A DNA stretch of 22,459 bases. It comes from JBFYTX01 sp964442335. GTDB taxonomy: Bacteria > Chloroflexota > Dehalococcoidia > Dehalococcoidales > RBG-16-60-22. Position 1 is the first letter of the stretch, and each line of letters begins with the position of its first letter. A model generated the notes under the pieces. That model saw only the letters and a program-made list of their open reading frames with translations. It was not told the DNA's origin and ran no database searches. The DNA is taken from the NCBI GenBank assembly GCA_964442335.1, contig CAYTZI010000015.1, forward strand, positions 1-22,459. Reading direction: 5' to 3'. The position numbers and the translations under genes were made by a program. Below, piece after piece: positions 21,588 to 22,459 of the stretch.

Positions 21588-22459
21588 GTATTAGCAGAGT
21601 AATGAATAATTAAAGCATTTGTTTGCGGCGTATCCAGGCCAGAACTTGGACAGACTGCTCGAAGCGATAGAAGTATGGAGGCGCGTATACCAGTCGTGAG
21701 CCGGACAGCCCAGCGACTGCTAGGCGTGGTAGGACGCGGCACGAACTCATTAGCACCTACCGGAAGAGAGTCAAGAAATGGATACCATCTCAGGTGCGTC
21801 TGTGAGGATGAAAAAAAACCTGCTGAAATACGGCAGTAATATTACGTTCTGTCGATAGCGGCGGTTGGGTTTAAACCAACGACCTCCGGGTTATGAGACT
21901 GCAAGACGATGTACTAAATGGTGTTCTTACGTTCAATTTGATGTTTTTCTATTTTCTATGAATAGGCTGATTTGTTCGTGAAATATCGTTTTGTATTATC
22001 CTGTTTCATTCCGTCCGTTAGCTATTTGTTAGCTTTTTTATATTAAATCGACGTATATATGATTAATTAGTTGAGATAAATTGCTCTCGGCTCAGCACTA
22101 TAAGTACGAGTACCCAAAAGTGGGCGGTACTATACAATACGTAGAACCTTCAACCTAGTCTTCAGTATACCATAACAGTACTAATCCCCTCAGCAGGAGA
22201 CAGGGTCTATAGCCGCGATTCAATTTCACAATATGGCTATTTTAAAGAAAAAGGACAGAGTTCCAGCTTCAGGGATTCACTCCAAAACTTTTCCTCCATT
22301 GTGGTTCAGTAATTACAGGAAGCATTTCGTATGTCAGGTAAATAGCTACCAGAGAAGCAAAGTTCAGGCCTGAACCATGAAAAGCTCCTGACCCGTGTTG
22401 CCTGTTCTTTCCTGTCTGTGCCTGTTTATTACTGGCTATCCCGGAGGATCTTCCCTGTA
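21588..22459. other. gene-free tail region with tRNA scars
   Basis: No credible coding frame is seen on either strand. The part to about 21820 is GC-rich and has short open stretches, for example a stop-free minus frame of some 70 codons, that I do not recognise; it may be a decayed mobile gene. After the tRNA-Met fragment the sequence is AT-rich. It holds a TTAGCTATTTGTTAGC near-repeat (about 22018-22034), a stem AGTACCC/GGgcGGTACT-like around 22109-22131, the palindrome GTTCAGGCCTGAAC (22362-22375) and repeated CCTGT words near 22400-22430. Looks like remnants of one or more integrated elements. Confidence 0.4.
21856..21897 (-). pseudogene. tRNA-Met (CAT) 3' half, attachment-site-like fragment
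   Basis: Minus strand bases fit tRNA positions 32-73: loop CTCATAA, strand CCCGG, variable AGGTC, T-stem GTTGG/CCAAC, loop TTTAAAC, acceptor CGCCGCT and A. The invariant C56 is T, and CCA is replaced by TCG. The 5' anticodon strand should be CCGGG but reads GCAGT, and no GGCGGCG lies upstream, so only the 3' half is present. The break is again at the edge of the anticodon loop. Confidence 0.65.

Noticed and set aside
21325..22459. Full tRNA genes or a tmRNA in the tail
   Set aside because: Only 3' halves fold; no matching 5' acceptor or D-arm sequences exist in reach, and no tag-peptide region is seen.
1..22459. CRISPR array or intact insertion sequence
   Set aside because: No regularly spaced direct repeats and no recognisable transposase or integrase gene are present.

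Overview
The window looks like a chromosomal segment of a strictly anaerobic bacterium, with about twenty protein genes. The gene content is two acyl-CoA dehydrogenases, two UroD-fold proteins, a cytoplasm-facing molybdopterin oxidoreductase complex and a multi-cluster ferredoxin-like protein. That mix, with strong AGGAGG ribosome-binding sites and occasional TTG and GTG starts, resembles sediment Chloroflexota (Dehalococcoidia-like). The lineage is an inference from content only.

Layout. A tRNA-Val(CAC) gene is cut by the left edge. A plus-strand block follows (206-3028): acyl-CoA dehydrogenase, WYL-type repressor, GyrI-like ligand-binding protein. A LysR regulator (minus) and a large UroD-like protein (plus) diverge from an intergenic region holding an 8-bp-arm palindrome. 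The UroD gene ends in a bidirectional terminator. From 14551 down to 6592 runs a tight minus-strand operon: four-cluster Fe-S subunit, NrfD-type membrane anchor, molybdopterin catalytic subunit, di-heme-type cytochrome b, UbiA-fold prenyltransferase, radical SAM/SPASM protein and SAM methyltransferase. An SDR oxidoreductase with its own likely promoter follows. Next, also on the minus strand, is a cupin / HapK-like / acyl-CoA dehydrogenase operon. Upstream lie a Zn-motif UroD-family methyltransferase, a winged-helix-plus-ferredoxin protein and an M42 aminopeptidase. A nitroreductase (plus) is the last gene. The final 1.1 kb has no credible gene.

How the genes fit together. The Fe-S, NrfD, molybdopterin and cytochrome b subunits should form a membrane-bound electron-transfer complex whose active site faces the cytoplasm, because the catalytic subunit has no Tat signal. 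The prenyltransferase, radical SAM protein and methyltransferase in the same operon may build or modify a quinone or heme used by it. The acyl-CoA dehydrogenase, SDR and UroD genes suggest acyl-CoA and methyl-group chemistry around it. The substrates are unknown.

The most unusual structures are non-coding. A roughly 118-bp repeat occurs twice (16938-17054 and 21469-21587). Each copy carries a TTGACT-N17-TATAAT promoter, an immediate 6-bp hairpin with a T-run, and a tRNA-Pro-like 3' half. A separate tRNA-Met 3' half lies at 21856-21897. The clearer Pro copy and the Met fragment both stop at the anticodon loop, as expected for scars of integration into tRNA genes.
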